A DNA stretch of 64,000 nt, from assembly GCF_900109525.1 (NCBI RefSeq), contig NZ_FOAN01000012.1:1-64000 (forward strand), given 5' to 3'. The stretch's first letter is position 1. Every line of letters begins with the position of its first letter. Position numbers and translations under genes: made by a program. The notes below the pieces were generated by a model that was given only the letters and a program-made list of their open reading frames with translations, ran no database searches and was not told where the DNA came from. The DNA is from Allobosea lupini (GTDB taxonomy: Bacteria > Pseudomonadota > Alphaproteobacteria > Rhizobiales > Beijerinckiaceae). This document shows, piece after piece, positions 1 to 10,400 of this stretch.

Positions 1-420
1 CCGGATGCCGGCGAGACGACGGCCCAGCAATACGAAGGCTTCGCCCCGGCGACCGAGTTCGTGCTCGACAAGACGCAGGACGGCTTCGCCTTCGTCGACC
101 GCGCCAAGTTCAAGGCCGGCTTCGCTCACGATGTCTCCGATGCGGATGTCGCCTTCATGCGGGACTCGCAGGTGCCCATCAACCTGTCCGCCTTCGGCAC
201 CAAGCTGAAGAACGCCGCCTGGCGGACCAAGCCGAGCTGGGCTGTGATCGCCAGCGAGGACAAGGCCTTCGACCAGGCGATGCTCGACCACATGGCCAAG
301 CGCATCGGCGCCAAGGTCACGAAGGTCTCGGCCAGTCATGCACTCTTCATGACCCAGCCGAAGGTCGTGGCCGATGTGATCGACCAGGCCGCTCGGCAGG
401 CGGCGTCTGCCGCAAAGTAA
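1..420 (+). CDS. Alpha/beta hydrolase, C-terminal part (5' end outside window)
   Basis: Frame 1 is open from the first base to the TAA at 418-420, giving 139 residues of a protein whose start lies upstream of the window. The tail contains a late His in a SHALFMTQPK context about 25 residues from the end, followed by a helix ending in A/K-rich residues. This is the usual place of the catalytic His in esterase-like alpha/beta hydrolases, and the segment ISAFGTKLKNAAW-like region before it fits the cap/lid part. The nucleophile Ser and acid are not in view, so the substrate cannot be inferred. The next gene (GMC oxidoreductase) follows after 60 bp on the same strand and may be co-transcribed. 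Family call is by general resemblance. Confidence 0.65.
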   Translation, partial: PDAGETTAQQYEGFAPATEFVLDKTQDGFAFVDRAKFKAGFAHDVSDADVAFMRDSQVPINLSAFGTKLKNAAWRTKPSWAVIASEDKAFDQAMLDHMAKRIGAKVTKVSASHALFMTQPKVVADVIDQAARQAASAAK

Positions 421-480
421 CCGGCCAGCCGCCTTCAGCTGCTCTCAGGGCAGCCCCAAGAAATCAAAAAGGACCGAACG

Positions 481-2097
481 ATGACTGACAATGACGCTCC
501 CGGCGATGCTGCGGGCTCCGAACGACGCGCGCGCGAAAATCAGGCTGAACGCCGCGCCCGTCTCCAGTCGACCTACGACTTCGTCATCTGCGGAGCCGGC
601 TCGGCAGGATCGGTAATCGCGCGTCGCCTGGCCGACAACCCAGCCTGCAGCGTTCTGCTAGTCGAGGCCGGACCGGATGACGAGGCAGATTCTGTCCTCA
701 ATCCCGCGCTGTGGCCCACCAATCTCGGCTCAAAGCGTGACTGGGGATTCCAGGCTGAGCCAAACCCGCATCTCGACGGCCGAGCTCTCTCGATTTCGAT
801 GGGCAAGGGCCTCGGCGGCGGCTCCAGCGTGAACGTCATGGTCTGGGCCCGCGGCCACCGCAGTGATTGGGAGCACTTTGCGGCAGAGACGGGTGACGCC
901 GGCTGGAGCTACCGCTCGGTGCTCGACATCTATCGTCGGATTGAGAACTGGCAGGGCAAGCCGGATCCGAAATACCGGGGCACCACCGGGCCGGTCTGGG
1001 TTCAGCCCGCGAAGGATCCAAGCCCCATTGCCAGCGCCTTGCTCGATGCGGCGGAGGGCCTCGGTATTCCTCGCTTCGAGCACCCCAATGGCGCGATGAT
1101 GGAGGGCGAGGGAGGCGTCGCCTACTCGGACATGCTGGTTCGCGAGGGCAAGCGGCACTCCCTCTACCGGGCATATGTCCGGCCGATTGCCGATCGCCCG
1201 AACCTGACAATCCTCACCGAAACCATCGTACGCCGCGTCCTGTTCGACGGGCGTCGTGCCTCCGGCGTGGAGATCGAGCGGGCCGGCACGATCTCGACTA
1301 TCAAGGCGAACATAGAGGTCGTAATCTCGACTGGCGCGATCAACACGCCCAAGCTGCTGATGTTGTCCGGCGTGGGCGATCGTGACGAACTGCAACGGCT
1401 GGGCATACCGGTCGTCCAACATCTTCCCGGTGTCGGCCGCAATCTGCAGGACCACGTCTCGTTCGGATGCACTTGGGAATACCGTGAGCCGATTGCTCCG
1501 CGCAACAGTGGCAGTGAGGCGAAACTCTATTGGAAAAGCCGTCCCGACCTCGCCGAACCAGATCTCCTATTCTGCCAGGTGGAATTTCCCGTCCCAAGTG
1601 AGCGCACGGCAACGCTGGGGGTGCCGGCCCATGGCTGGACGATGTTCGCCGGACTTGCTCGGCCTTTCAGCCGAGGAAAGATACAACTGAAGTCTGCCGA
1701 TCCCAGGGTCACGCCCATCGTCGATGCCAACATGCTGTCGGATCCGCGGGACCTGGAGGCGGCTCGTGCATGTGTGAAGCTCAGCCGGGAAATCGGTCGC
1801 AGCCATGCCTTCCAACCTTTCGTGATTGGCGAGCGCATCCCCGGAAACGACAAGGCAGTCGACGACCCGTTCATTCGGGACGCAGCGGTGACGTATTGGC
1901 ATCAATGCGGCACTGCTAAGATGGGGTCAGATGACATGTCGGTGGTGGACGCCAAGCTGGCGGTTCACGGGTTAACAGGCCTTCGGATCGCCGATGGTTC
2001 AGTGCTGCCGCGCGTCACGACTGGTAACACCATGGCCCCTTGTGCCGTTATCGGCGAGCGGGCTTCCGACATCTTGCGGCGGCAGTACGAGCTGTAG
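481..2097 (+). CDS. GMC-family FAD-dependent oxidoreductase (choline dehydrogenase-like)
   Basis: 538 residues, the normal GMC length. An N-terminal Rossmann FAD motif (FVICGAGSAGSVIARRLAD, about residues 34-52) is preceded by an Arg/Ala-rich 30-residue extension. GMC signature 1 (GKGLGGGSSVNVMVWARG) follows around residue 105, and signature 2 (GAINTPKLLMLSGVG) near residue 285. The C-terminal catalytic pair is visible as H474 in YWHQCGTAKMG and N516 in GNTMAPC, so this is a His-Asn GMC enzyme. No signal peptide or Tat motif is seen, so it is probably cytoplasmic. The family oxidises primary alcohols, choline, polyethylene glycol or aromatic alcohols; the substrate here is unknown. An AAGGA-like ribosome site lies about 8 bases before the ATG. 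A perfect hairpin follows the stop. Confidence 0.93.
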   Translation: MTDNDAPGDAAGSERRARENQAERRARLQSTYDFVICGAGSAGSVIARRLADNPACSVLLVEAGPDDEADSVLNPALWPTNLGSKRDWGFQAEPNPHLDGRALSISMGKGLGGGSSVNVMVWARGHRSDWEHFAAETGDAGWSYRSVLDIYRRIENWQGKPDPKYRGTTGPVWVQPAKDPSPIASALLDAAEGLGIPRFEHPNGAMMEGEGGVAYSDMLVREGKRHSLYRAYVRPIADRPNLTILTETIVRRVLFDGRRASGVEIERAGTISTIKANIEVVISTGAINTPKLLMLSGVGDRDELQRLGIPVVQHLPGVGRNLQDHVSFGCTWEYREPIAPRNSGSEAKLYWKSRPDLAEPDLLFCQVEFPVPSERTATLGVPAHGWTMFAGLARPFSRGKIQLKSADPRVTPIVDANMLSDPRDLEAARACVKLSREIGRSHAFQPFVIGERIPGNDKAVDDPFIRDAAVTYWHQCGTAKMGSDDMSVVDAKLAVHGLTGLRIADGSVLPRVTTGNTMAPCAVIGERASDILRRQYEL

Positions 2098-2121
2098 GCC
2101 GGACTTCCTAACCAAACCATG

Positions 2122-2146
2122 CTGAAGCGCGCTGGCCGCGCTTCAG
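2122..2146 (+). terminator. Hairpin after the GMC gene
   Basis: A perfect 10-bp inverted repeat (CTGAAGCGCG / CGCGCTTCAG) with a 5-base loop lies 25 bases after the GMC stop codon. No T-run follows, so it could be a Rho-assisted terminator or an mRNA-stabilising 3' structure. Confidence 0.5.
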
Positions 2147-2701
2147 CCATCACCGCATGGCGCTTGGGAGGCACATCTCTGGGCAGTTCCGTTCGATGGA
2201 CCGGCCGCGATGCGCCGATTGTGTCAAAAAGGATCCGTGGCAATACTTCGTGTGAAATCGTCCGGCCGAAGCGTAAAATTCGTGTCTGCGCTGACAGCCA
2301 GGTCCGTCGTAGAGGGCTTTTCCCGAAGAATTGAAGAACCACTTTCCCCGAGCGCTGGGTGTGCCTCATCCCTGGCCGCATGCGCCTGCGCCAGGACGAC
2401 ACGGCCTCGCTTAACATCCTCGCCCGTCGCGCGTGTATGCATTCGGAGACCCTGCCGTGCCCCAAGTTCCGGGTAATGCTAAGAGGCTTTTGCGTCGATC
2501 GACTTTTCAACTTGGCCGGGGAGCAACTGACTTGAAGAATATTGCCTTTGATAAGTTGGACTGCTGAGACCTGCCGGATTAATTCGAGAAGCGGGCTCTG
2601 TGGTTGCTAATGAGCTGTCGGATCGATCGCCACTCGGCATCCTCGGCGGATTGCTTCATCAACGTCCAATCATCTATCCTGCTGCCGAAGAGGGGAGGCA
2701 G
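2147..2701. other. Intergenic stretch, no supported gene
   Basis: About 550 bases with no convincing reading frame. The reading frame of the next gene is open back to a GTG at 2600, but that extension has no ribosome site. I see no repeat or EcfG-type motif here. Confidence 0.5.
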
Positions 2702-3328
2702 ATGAGCGAGTATGATTGGCGCGGCTATATCGACGTAACGGATATCCCGCTGGCGCGCCTGGTGGTCGAAGCGTTCCGGCTCTCGTTGCCCGTTGGCCGA
2801 GGCTATGAAGCCCCATTCATGCGAGCGCTTTCGGAGGAAGAAGCATTACAATCAGTCCAATATCACACTAATTGTGCCAGCGTCGACTATATTTACGGCC
2901 GCGCGGTTAAGCTGTTGGTTAGATTTGATCACAATACAGGCCGAGCGTACCTACCAGTGGAGTGGCCCTATCATAACTCTGAACAGCTTAGCCGACTGCT
3001 TGAACGTGCTGGGCTGCATGACGTTCAACCAGATCTCCTTTATGCCTCCAAGCACTCTCTGGAGAGGGTGAAAGATGAAGAGGATAGCGCACGCAAGCGC
3101 GATCTGATTGTTCTTGTTGAACTGGCCGAACGTATGGGTCGAAGCCGTTTTGATCGCGTCCTTGTAGATGCAACTTCGGCTTGGGGCATCGCTGCGATGC
3201 CTCATTTACTCTCAGCGGTGCGTCAGGGCTGGGCGCGTACAACCGATTACAAGCTGTTCTCGCTAACAGATGCCGGTCGAACTGTTTGCGCCCAGGCTAT
3301 CAAGAAAGCGGGCGGCGCCGCCGATTGA
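2702..3328 (+). CDS. Hypothetical protein, 208 aa
   Basis: Not recognised. The ATG at 2702 is chosen because a strong GAGGGGAGG ribosome site lies just upstream; an in-frame GTG at 2600 has none. The protein is soluble, mixed alpha/beta, without signal peptide or membrane segments. It begins MSEYDWRGYIDVTDIP and ends in a basic tail. The middle has a segment RKRDLIVLVELAERMGRS that looks like a helix pair. Base composition is more AT-rich than in the flanking genes (for example around 2830-2950), which suggests a gene of different origin. No neighbour on the same strand suggests a role. Confidence 0.6.
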   Translation: MSEYDWRGYIDVTDIPLARLVVEAFRLSLPVGRGYEAPFMRALSEEEALQSVQYHTNCASVDYIYGRAVKLLVRFDHNTGRAYLPVEWPYHNSEQLSRLLERAGLHDVQPDLLYASKHSLERVKDEEDSARKRDLIVLVELAERMGRSRFDRVLVDATSAWGIAAMPHLLSAVRQGWARTTDYKLFSLTDAGRTVCAQAIKKAGGAAD

Positions 3329-3505
3329 TCGATCTCAAGATAGGCGGCTGCGGCGCTGGACTCAGCACAAATCGCCGGTACGAGTGACCCCCGCGGTGAT
3401 GTCTGAGATCGGGCCCACGGGCCGTCGTTGCATCGACTGCTCGCCGGTGGCCCGCAGTTTCAACGTTCGGAAGATGAACGCGAGCACGCGGCTTGAGCCG
3501 TTCGC

Positions 3506-3757
3506 CTACTGGCCGGAGCCCGCGACCGGTTTGGTTCCCGGCTCCCTGGTTGTATCGCCAATGGCAATCGGATCGGCGCACACGATCGCGCCAGCCCGAA
3601 GGACCCGATTCGAAACGTGTGTTTTGTATTCTTCCCATGTCCCGATCGGCGCTTGGCACGCTCCGCAACACACGGTCGCCGAAGCGTACAACGAGCTGGG
3701 CAGCGAGACGGCAGGCGAGCCACAGAACTGACATTCAAAATCTCGGTGCACGCTCAT
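3506..3757 (-). CDS. Small zinc-ribbon-like protein, 83 aa
   Basis: Minus-strand gene with a GGGAGG ribosome site 5 bases before the ATG (3757-3755). The N-terminal half carries two CxxC pairs, CQFC near residue 9 and CGAC near residue 32, an arrangement typical of a one-zinc ribbon. A conserved-looking aromatic/basic segment (GTWEEYKTHVSNRVLRA) follows. The C-terminal 25 residues are low-complexity. It probably binds one zinc ion; function unknown. It is transcribed away from the glucan genes and has no partner on its strand. Confidence 0.6.
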   Translation of the reverse strand: MSVHRDFECQFCGSPAVSLPSSLYASATVCCGACQAPIGTWEEYKTHVSNRVLRAGAIVCADPIAIGDTTREPGTKPVAGSGQ

Positions 3758-4220
3758 GCAGACCTCCCTCGCGACGCTTTATACGCGCGATCATGGGATG
3801 GGTTCCCACTCGGACTACAGAGCGCAGAACGCGCCACAGATGCTGGCGCTAAAGCGGTGCCGATCCAAATTCCCAAGCACGCGCAGCCATCACGCTCTGG
3901 AGGCTTCGCCGGAAGTCAGCTTCTGCAATCCTACTTCGTCGGAGTGGGAGCGGCGTTACCGCCTTCGTTCGCCTCTATGGGCTGATTGCCTTGCCCGCAG
4001 GAGTTGTCGAGCACATCTCGGCCTTGGCGACGATGATGCCGGCCGACGCCTACGACCTCATCCGCGAGCAGGCCTTGAAACTGACGGCCAAAGGCAATGG
4101 CAAGCTGCTGCTCGCGATTAGAGCGGCTGCCAGCTGCCCGACCGGGGATAAGGAACACGGCCAGCGTAGTTCCGCGCCCCAAGCTGACGATGCGAGGCCA
4201 GAAACAAGACGTCTTCGTTT
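3758..4220. other. Region between the zinc-ribbon gene and glgE, no confident gene
   Basis: This stretch holds the divergent leader of the zinc-ribbon gene and a possible short plus-strand frame from 3991 (listed separately). Nothing else is supported. Confidence 0.4.
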
Positions 4221-4272
4221 GGAACTCCCTTCGGACCTGCCGGTTCTTCTGAGGTGGCATGATCGAGGATGA
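3991..4272 (+). CDS. Possible small protein upstream of glgE (doubtful)
   Basis: A TTG-initiated frame of 93 codons whose first 45 residues look protein-like (GVVEHISALATMMPADAY, then DLIREQALKLTAKGNG, helix-forming). The second half is Arg-rich and looks like out-of-frame sequence, and the frame overlaps the glgE start. The good-looking part might be the end of a decayed or frameshifted gene. No homologue is recognised. It is listed because the codon pattern in its first half is unlike random sequence. Confidence 0.22.
   Translation: MPAGVVEHISALATMMPADAYDLIREQALKLTAKGNGKLLLAIRAAASCPTGDKEHGQRSSAPQADDARPETRRLRLELPSDLPVLLRWHDRG
4221..4245 (+). promoter_or_regulatory. EcfG-type (general stress sigma factor) promoter before glgE
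   Basis: GGAAC at 4221-4225, 16 bases, then GGTT at 4242-4245. The consensus for alphaproteobacterial EcfG promoters is GGAAC-N16/17-CGTT. Expected transcript start is about 4252, giving a very short leader to the ATG at 4259 or about 20 bases to a GTG at 4274. Confidence 0.5.
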
Positions 4273-7200
4273 TGTGCAAAGCGGCTCAGCTGGAACTCCG
4301 CGGATATATTATCTGCATCCGACGCTCGGTGGCGGACCTGAGACCTGGGATGGCCATCTCCTACGCGCTCAGCGATTGGGGTTTTCTCATATCCTTTTGG
4401 CGTGGCCCTTCTCTGCATCGGACGATCTTTTTCTGACCCATGACATTGATTCAATCGCCGGGCAGCCGGCGTCCGGCGTGCTTGACAGGCTGAACAGCCA
4501 ATGTCGGGCACACGGCCTGCAGCTCTGGATCGATGTTGCCATTGATCGGGCTGACGGTACGGGCCCCTTCGTCGCACAGCACGAGGACTGGTGGCACGAG
4601 GCCGCCGCGGCCAATCTCGATCCTCGCACGATCCATCGCCAGCATGAGCAAACCGTCCGATTTGTCGATGAAGCTGTGCGCCGGGAACTGACTTTGTTTT
4701 GGCAGGATCGCTTGCTGCGATGGCAGCGGGCAGGGATCAGCGGTATCCGCTGCCATAACGCGGCCGAGCTCGATCTCGAGTTCTGGCAGGACATCCTCCA
4801 GCCGGCGCAGGACGCGCAGGGGTCCTTTGCTGCCTTTGGGTGGATGCCAGGGCGGCCGCGGCCAGACCTGGTCGAGGCTAGCAAGGCTTTCCAATACCTG
4901 CCCTCGTCTGTGGCGTGGTGGACGGGCGGTGAACACTGGCTGATGCAAGAGTACAACGATCTTGCGGGAAGCGCGCCATTGATCGGCTTTCCGGAGGACC
5001 CGTTCGGCGGACGCATCACCGAGCCGGCCGCCATCAATCTCGATCGTCGGCACAGCCTTGCGGTGAGTGCGGCTGCACTGCTGGCCGACGGGTGGCTCAT
5101 GCCGATGGGGTTCGAATTCGAAATGGAAGCGCCCTTCATCGAAGCCCGTCGAGAGGATTTTGAGGAAGCCTCCTCGCACAGGACGGACGAACTGCAAGAG
5201 CAGATCAGGGCGCTCAACCGGGCTGTCGCGACAAATTCGGCCGCTGCCATCCGGTCTATGCGAGGGCTGGAACTCCGCAGCGATTTCGCTGCGATTGTGC
5301 GTGTCGAGGATGAGCGCCCGGCTCGGCTCGTTTTACTCAATCGAGATCCGATCAACGCGTGCGAGCCCGATATGGATCGGCTGGCGGCAAAGGTCGAGGC
5401 GAGGCCACAGGGGACGAATGTCGACCGTCGTTTGCCTTCGGCTACGGGCAGTCAAATCGCGCTCTCAAAGACCCGGCCGGTACAGAACGAGACCGTCCTG
5501 CCACCGCAGGAGTGGATGGGTCTCCATGCCGACAGGTTGGCTATCGAGGCCGTGACACCAGCGGTCGACAATGGCCGCTTTGCGGCCAAGCGTACGGTTG
5601 GTGACGTCGTCGCGGTCGAGGCCGACATCTTCAGCGATGGTCATGACGTGCTTGCGGCCGAGCTGCGCTGGCGCGCCGTCGATGAGAGCGAATGGTCGCG
5701 CGCGCCGATGCGCTTGCTGGTCAACGATCGCTGGCGCGGCGAATTTCCGCTGCTGCGGACGGGCCGCCATGTCTTTGCGATCATGGCCTGGTGGAGCGAA
5801 TTTGGCACATTCCGGCGCGATCTTGGCAAGAAGCACGCGGCCGGCGTGCCGATCGCGCTGGAGCTCCGGGAAGGGCGGCTGATCCTCGAAAAATTTGCCG
5901 CAACCGCACCAGCTGCCGACAGGCCGGTCATCGAGCGGCACCTGCAGCAGCTCGTCGGAGCAGACAGCGATCAGGTCGCCAACCTGCTCTCGGACGAGCT
6001 CGGGCTCGCAATGGAGCGCGCCGATCCACGGCAACATACCATCAGCTCCGAGATATACCCGGTCGATGCCGATCGCGAGGCCGCCTCGTTTTCAAGCTGG
6101 TACGAACTCTTTCCGCGCTCGATCACCGACGATCCCGCGCACCATGGCACGTTTCGAAATGTCATCGGCCGCCTCCCGGCGATCAAGGCGATGGGCTTCG
6201 ACGTGCTCTATTTCCCGCCGATCCACCCGATAGGCACGACCAATCGCAAGGGCCGAAACAATACGCTGACACCAGCGCCTGATGATCCCGGCAGCCCCTA
6301 TGCCATCGGCTCGCCGGAAGGCGGCCACGACGCCATCCATCCGGAACTCGGCACGCCAGAGGATTTCCGCGCTCTGGTCGAGGCGGCGGCAAAGCACGGG
6401 CTCGAGCTAGCGCTTGACTTCGCGATCCAATGTTCGCCCGACCACCCCTGGCTCCGCGAGCATCCTGACTGGTTCCAATGGCGGCCGGATGGCTCGATGC
6501 GTTATGCCGAGAACCCGCCGAAGAAGTATCAGGATATCGTCAATGTCGACTTCTATGGGCCTGGCGCGATTCCCGGCCTCTGGCTGGCCCTGCGCGACGT
6601 TGTCCAGCATTGGGTCGATCAGGGCGTTCGCATCTTCCGGGTCGATAATCCGCACACCAAGCCATTCCCGTTCTGGGAATGGCTGATCTCCGATATCCGT
6701 TCACGCGATCCGGGCGTCATTTTCCTGTCGGAAGCGTTTACACGACCCAAGGTGATGTATCGCCTCGGCAAAGTCGGCTTCACCCAGTCTTATACTTACT
6801 TCACCTGGCGCAACAGCAAAGCTGAGCTGACGGAATATCTGACGCAGCTCAACGAAGCGCCGGTGCGGGACCTGTTTCGGCCGCACTTCTTCGTCAACAC
6901 CCCCGACATCAATCCGGCTTTTTTGCAGAGCTCAGGGCGGCCGGGCTTTCTGATCCGCGCGGCGCTGGCTGCGACATTGTCCGGCCTGTGGGGGGTCTAT
7001 TCCGGCTTCGAGCTTTGCGAGGCCGCGGCGATCCCTGGCAAGGAGGAATATCTCGACAGTGAAAAATACGAGATCAAGCCGCGGGATTGGCAGGCGCCGG
7101 GCAACATCATCGCGGAGATTACCCGGCTCAACCAGTTGCGGCGCAGCCATCCGGCGCTGCAAAGCCATCTCGGCCTGACCTTCTACAATGCGGCGGACGA

Positions 7201-7468
7201 CAACATTCTGTACTTCGGCAAGCGCGTGGGCAGCGCATCCGAGATCATCCTAGTCGCGATCAATCTCGACCCGTTCGGCGTGCATGGCGCCTCGATCGAG
7301 GTTCCGCTCTGGGAATTCGGACTGCCGGATCACGGCACCGTCGCCGTTGACAACCTGATGCGCGGCGCCCGCTTCGACTGGCATGGCAAATGGCAGACGA
7401 TCCGGCTCGATCCGCAGGACACGCCCTTTGCGATCTGGCGCATCACGCCCGGGAGCAGGTTTCAATGA
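4259..7468 (+). CDS. glgE: Alpha-1,4-glucan:maltose-1-phosphate maltosyltransferase, long form
   Basis: GlgE extends alpha-1,4-glucan with maltosyl units from maltose-1-phosphate in the cytoplasm. The C-terminal 640 residues are a standard GlgE: an N-terminal beta domain from about residue 430 (RTVGDVVAVEADIFSDGHD), then the GH13 barrel with YFPPIHPIGTTNRKGRNN, nucleophile D796 in FRVDNPHTKPF, acid/base E825 in FLSEAFTRPK, and D883 in NTPDINP. The first 428 residues are an extra amylase-like domain (LGFSHILLAWPF, GISGIRCHNAAELDLEFW) lacking obvious catalytic residues; total length is 1069 aa versus about 660-700 for actinobacterial GlgE. The ATG at 4259 overlaps an EcfG-type promoter; an in-frame GTG at 4274 with GAGG 5 bases upstream is an alternative start. 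Its stop overlaps the treS start (ATGA), so the genes are translationally coupled. Confidence 0.95.
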   Translation: MIEDDVQSGSAGTPRIYYLHPTLGGGPETWDGHLLRAQRLGFSHILLAWPFSASDDLFLTHDIDSIAGQPASGVLDRLNSQCRAHGLQLWIDVAIDRADGTGPFVAQHEDWWHEAAAANLDPRTIHRQHEQTVRFVDEAVRRELTLFWQDRLLRWQRAGISGIRCHNAAELDLEFWQDILQPAQDAQGSFAAFGWMPGRPRPDLVEASKAFQYLPSSVAWWTGGEHWLMQEYNDLAGSAPLIGFPEDPFGGRITEPAAINLDRRHSLAVSAAALLADGWLMPMGFEFEMEAPFIEARREDFEEASSHRTDELQEQIRALNRAVATNSAAAIRSMRGLELRSDFAAIVRVEDERPARLVLLNRDPINACEPDMDRLAAKVEARPQGTNVDRRLPSATGSQIALSKTRPVQNETVLPPQEWMGLHADRLAIEAVTPAVDNGRFAAKRTVGDVVAVEADIFSDGHDVLAAELRWRAVDESEWSRAPMRLLVNDRWRGEFPLLRTGRHVFAIMAWWSEFGTFRRDLGKKHAAGVPIALELREGRLILEKFAATAPAADRPVIERHLQQLVGADSDQVANLLSDELGLAMERADPRQHTISSEIYPVDADREAASFSSWYELFPRSITDDPAHHGTFRNVIGRLPAIKAMGFDVLYFPPIHPIGTTNRKGRNNTLTPAPDDPGSPYAIGSPEGGHDAIHPELGTPEDFRALVEAAAKHGLELALDFAIQCSPDHPWLREHPDWFQWRPDGSMRYAENPPKKYQDIVNVDFYGPGAIPGLWLALRDVVQHWVDQGVRIFRVDNPHTKPFPFWEWLISDIRSRDPGVIFLSEAFTRPKVMYRLGKVGFTQSYTYFTWRNSKAELTEYLTQLNEAPVRDLFRPHFFVNTPDINPAFLQSSGRPGFLIRAALAATLSGLWGVYSGFELCEAAAIPGKEEYLDSEKYEIKPRDWQAPGNIIAEITRLNQLRRSHPALQSHLGLTFYNAADDNILYFGKRVGSASEIILVAINLDPFGVHGASIEVPLWEFGLPDHGTVAVDNLMRGARFDWHGKWQTIRLDPQDTPFAIWRITPGSRFQ

Positions 7469-10400
7469 TGGATGCGAGCCTTATTCAGACCGTCGCGGCG
7501 GACGCGGCCGATCCGCAATGGTACAAGGATGCGGTGGTCTACCAGCTCCATGTGAAGTCGTTCTTCGACGCGAACGGCGACGGTATCGGCGATTTTCCGG
7601 GGCTGATGGCCAAGCTGGACTACATCGTCGAGCTCGGCGCAACCGCCATCTGGCTGCTACCGTTCTACCCTTCGCCCCGCCTCGACGACGGTTACGACAT
7701 CTCCGAGTACAAGGCCGTCCACCCCGACTATGGCACGGCCGCAGATGTCAGGCGTTTCATTCGCGCGGCCCATGAGCGGGGGCTGCGCGTCATCACCGAA
7801 CTCGTCATCAACCACACCTCGGACCAGCACCCCTGGTTTCAGCGGGCGCGGCGGGCCAGGCCGGGCTCGGCGCACCGGAACTTTTATGTCTGGTCCGACG
7901 ACGACAAGCTCTACTCCGGCACGCGCATCATCTTCCTCGACACCGAGCGCTCGAACTGGACCTGGGATCCGGTGGCGAAGGCCTATTTCTGGCACCGCTT
8001 CTATTCGCATCAGCCAGACCTCAACTTCGACAACCCTGCCGTTCTCAAAGCGGTCCTGGGGGTGATGAAGTTCTGGCTCGAACTCGGCGTCGACGGCCTT
8101 CGTCTCGATGCAGTCCCCTACCTGATCGAGCGCGACGGGACTTCGAACGAGAATCTGCCGGAGACGCACGACATCTTGCGGAAGATCAGGGCCGAGCTCG
8201 ACGCCACCTTTCCCAACCGCATGCTGCTGGCCGAGGCCAATATGTGGCCGGAAGACACCCAGGCCTATTTTGGCGCCGGCGACGAATGCCACATGGCGTT
8301 CCATTTCCCGCTGATGCCGCGGATGTACATGGCGATCGCGCAGGATGATCGCTTTCCGATAACCGACATCATGCGGCAGACACCGGATATTCCGGAGAAT
8401 TGCCAATGGGCGATCTTCCTGCGCAACCATGACGAGTTGACGCTCGAAATGGTCACGGACAAGGAGCGCGACTATCTCTGGAACTTCTACGCGTCGGACA
8501 GGCGCGCACGCATCAATCTCGGAATCCGGCGAAGGCTGGCGCCGCTGCTCGAACGCGACAGGCGCCGGGTCGAGCTGATGACCAATCTACTGTTGTCGAT
8601 GCCGGGTACGCCAGTGATCTATTACGGCGACGAGCTCGGCATGGGCGACAACATCTTCCTTGGCGATCGCGACGGCGTGCGCACGCCGATGCAGTGGTCG
8701 CCGGACCGCAATGGCGGCTTTTCGGTGGCCGATCCCGCCAGCCTCGTGCTGCCGCCGATCATGGACCCGCTCTATGGCTTCAGCGCCGTGAATGTCGAGG
8801 CGCAGACCCGCGATCGCCATTCCCTGCTGAACTGGACCAGGCGCATCCTGGCCGTCCGCAAGGAACACAAGGCTTTCGGCCGCGGGACGCTGCGCTTCCT
8901 CTATCCGAAGAATCGCAAGGCTTTCGCGTATCTGCGAGAGCATGACGGCGAAACGATACTTTGCGTCTCGAACCTCTCGCGCTCGGCGCAGGCTTTCGAG
9001 CTCGACCTGTCGGAGTTTGCCGGCCGCCATCCCGTCGAGATGCTCGGCAATTCGGTCTTTCCTGCCATCGGTCAGCTCACCTATCTGCTGACACTGCCGC
9101 CCTACAGCTTCTACTGGTTTCTCCTGGTGGAAGGTGCGCAGGCTCCGTCTTGGCATGCGCAGGCGCCGGAGCCGATGCCCGACTACACGACCTTCGTGCT
9201 GCGCGGCGGCCCTGACGAGATGATCACGCCGCAGCACCGGCGCGAATTCGAGACCAATATCCTGCCGCCCTACCTCGCCAAGCGACGCTGGTTCGCGGCC
9301 AAGGACCAGAAGCTCGACAGCGCGCGCGTGGCGCTGACGGCGCGCATTGGCCCCAATCGGGAGATGGCGCTCGTTGCGGTCGAGGCGACGCATGGCGGCG
9401 GCGGCGAGCGCTATCTTCTGCCGCTCGGCATCAGCTGGGATGAGGAGGTCACCACAGCGCTGCAGCAGCAACTCGCTCTTGCGCGCGTGCGCCGCGGTCG
9501 GCGTACCGGATTTCTCACTGATGCCTTCGCATTGCCGGGCTTCATCCACGAACTGCTTCGCCTCCTCAAGGCGGGCGCGGAAGTCAGGAGTGCGTCGGGA
9601 GTGGTGTCATTCAAGCCGACAGCGGCGTTTGGCGCCATCGAGATCGTGCCGGAGGATCCAGTGCGGTGGCTTTCGGCCGAACAGTCGAACTCCTCCGTCG
9701 TCGTCGATCACAAGGTGATGCTGAAACTGTTCCGGAGGCTCGCGCCTGGCCGCCATCCAGAGGCGGAGATGATGCGCGCGCTGACCGAGCGCGGCTTTGC
9801 CAACGCGCCGGCTCAGCTGGGCGAGATTGTCCACGTGCCGGAGGAGGGCGAGGAGGAGGTGCTAGGCGTCGTCCAGGCGTTCATCCCGGGCGAGGGTGAT
9901 GCCTGGGATTGGGCGGCGTCCTATTTGGGCCGGGTTCTCGACGAACTCTCGCGCGAGGGGGCCGATCTCGCCGACCTGCTTTCGACCTTTGAGAGCTTTG
10001 CCGCTATCCTCGGGCGCCGCCTCGGCGAGATGCATGTCGCTCTGTCGCAGCCGACCGACGACGACGCTTTCGCACCGGTTTCGGCCGACGACGCACAGGT
10101 CGAGCGCTGGGTGAAGCGGATCGAGGGTCGCGTCCTGACGGCTTGCGAAAATCTCGGCCGGCAGCGTCATCAGTTCGGCGAGGACGAACGGGTCCTGGCC
10201 GACAGCGTCCTGTCGCGCCAGAATGCCTTGGTCGCTCTGGTGAAGCGGCTGTGCAAGGCCGGGCGAGGAAGCCTGCTTCATCGTATCCACGGCGACTTTC
10301 ATCTCGGCCAGACCCTGGTTTCGAGCGGCGACGTCATGATCATCGATTTCGAGGGCGAGCCTTCGCAGCCGCTGGCGGAGCGCCGGGCCAAGGACAGCGG

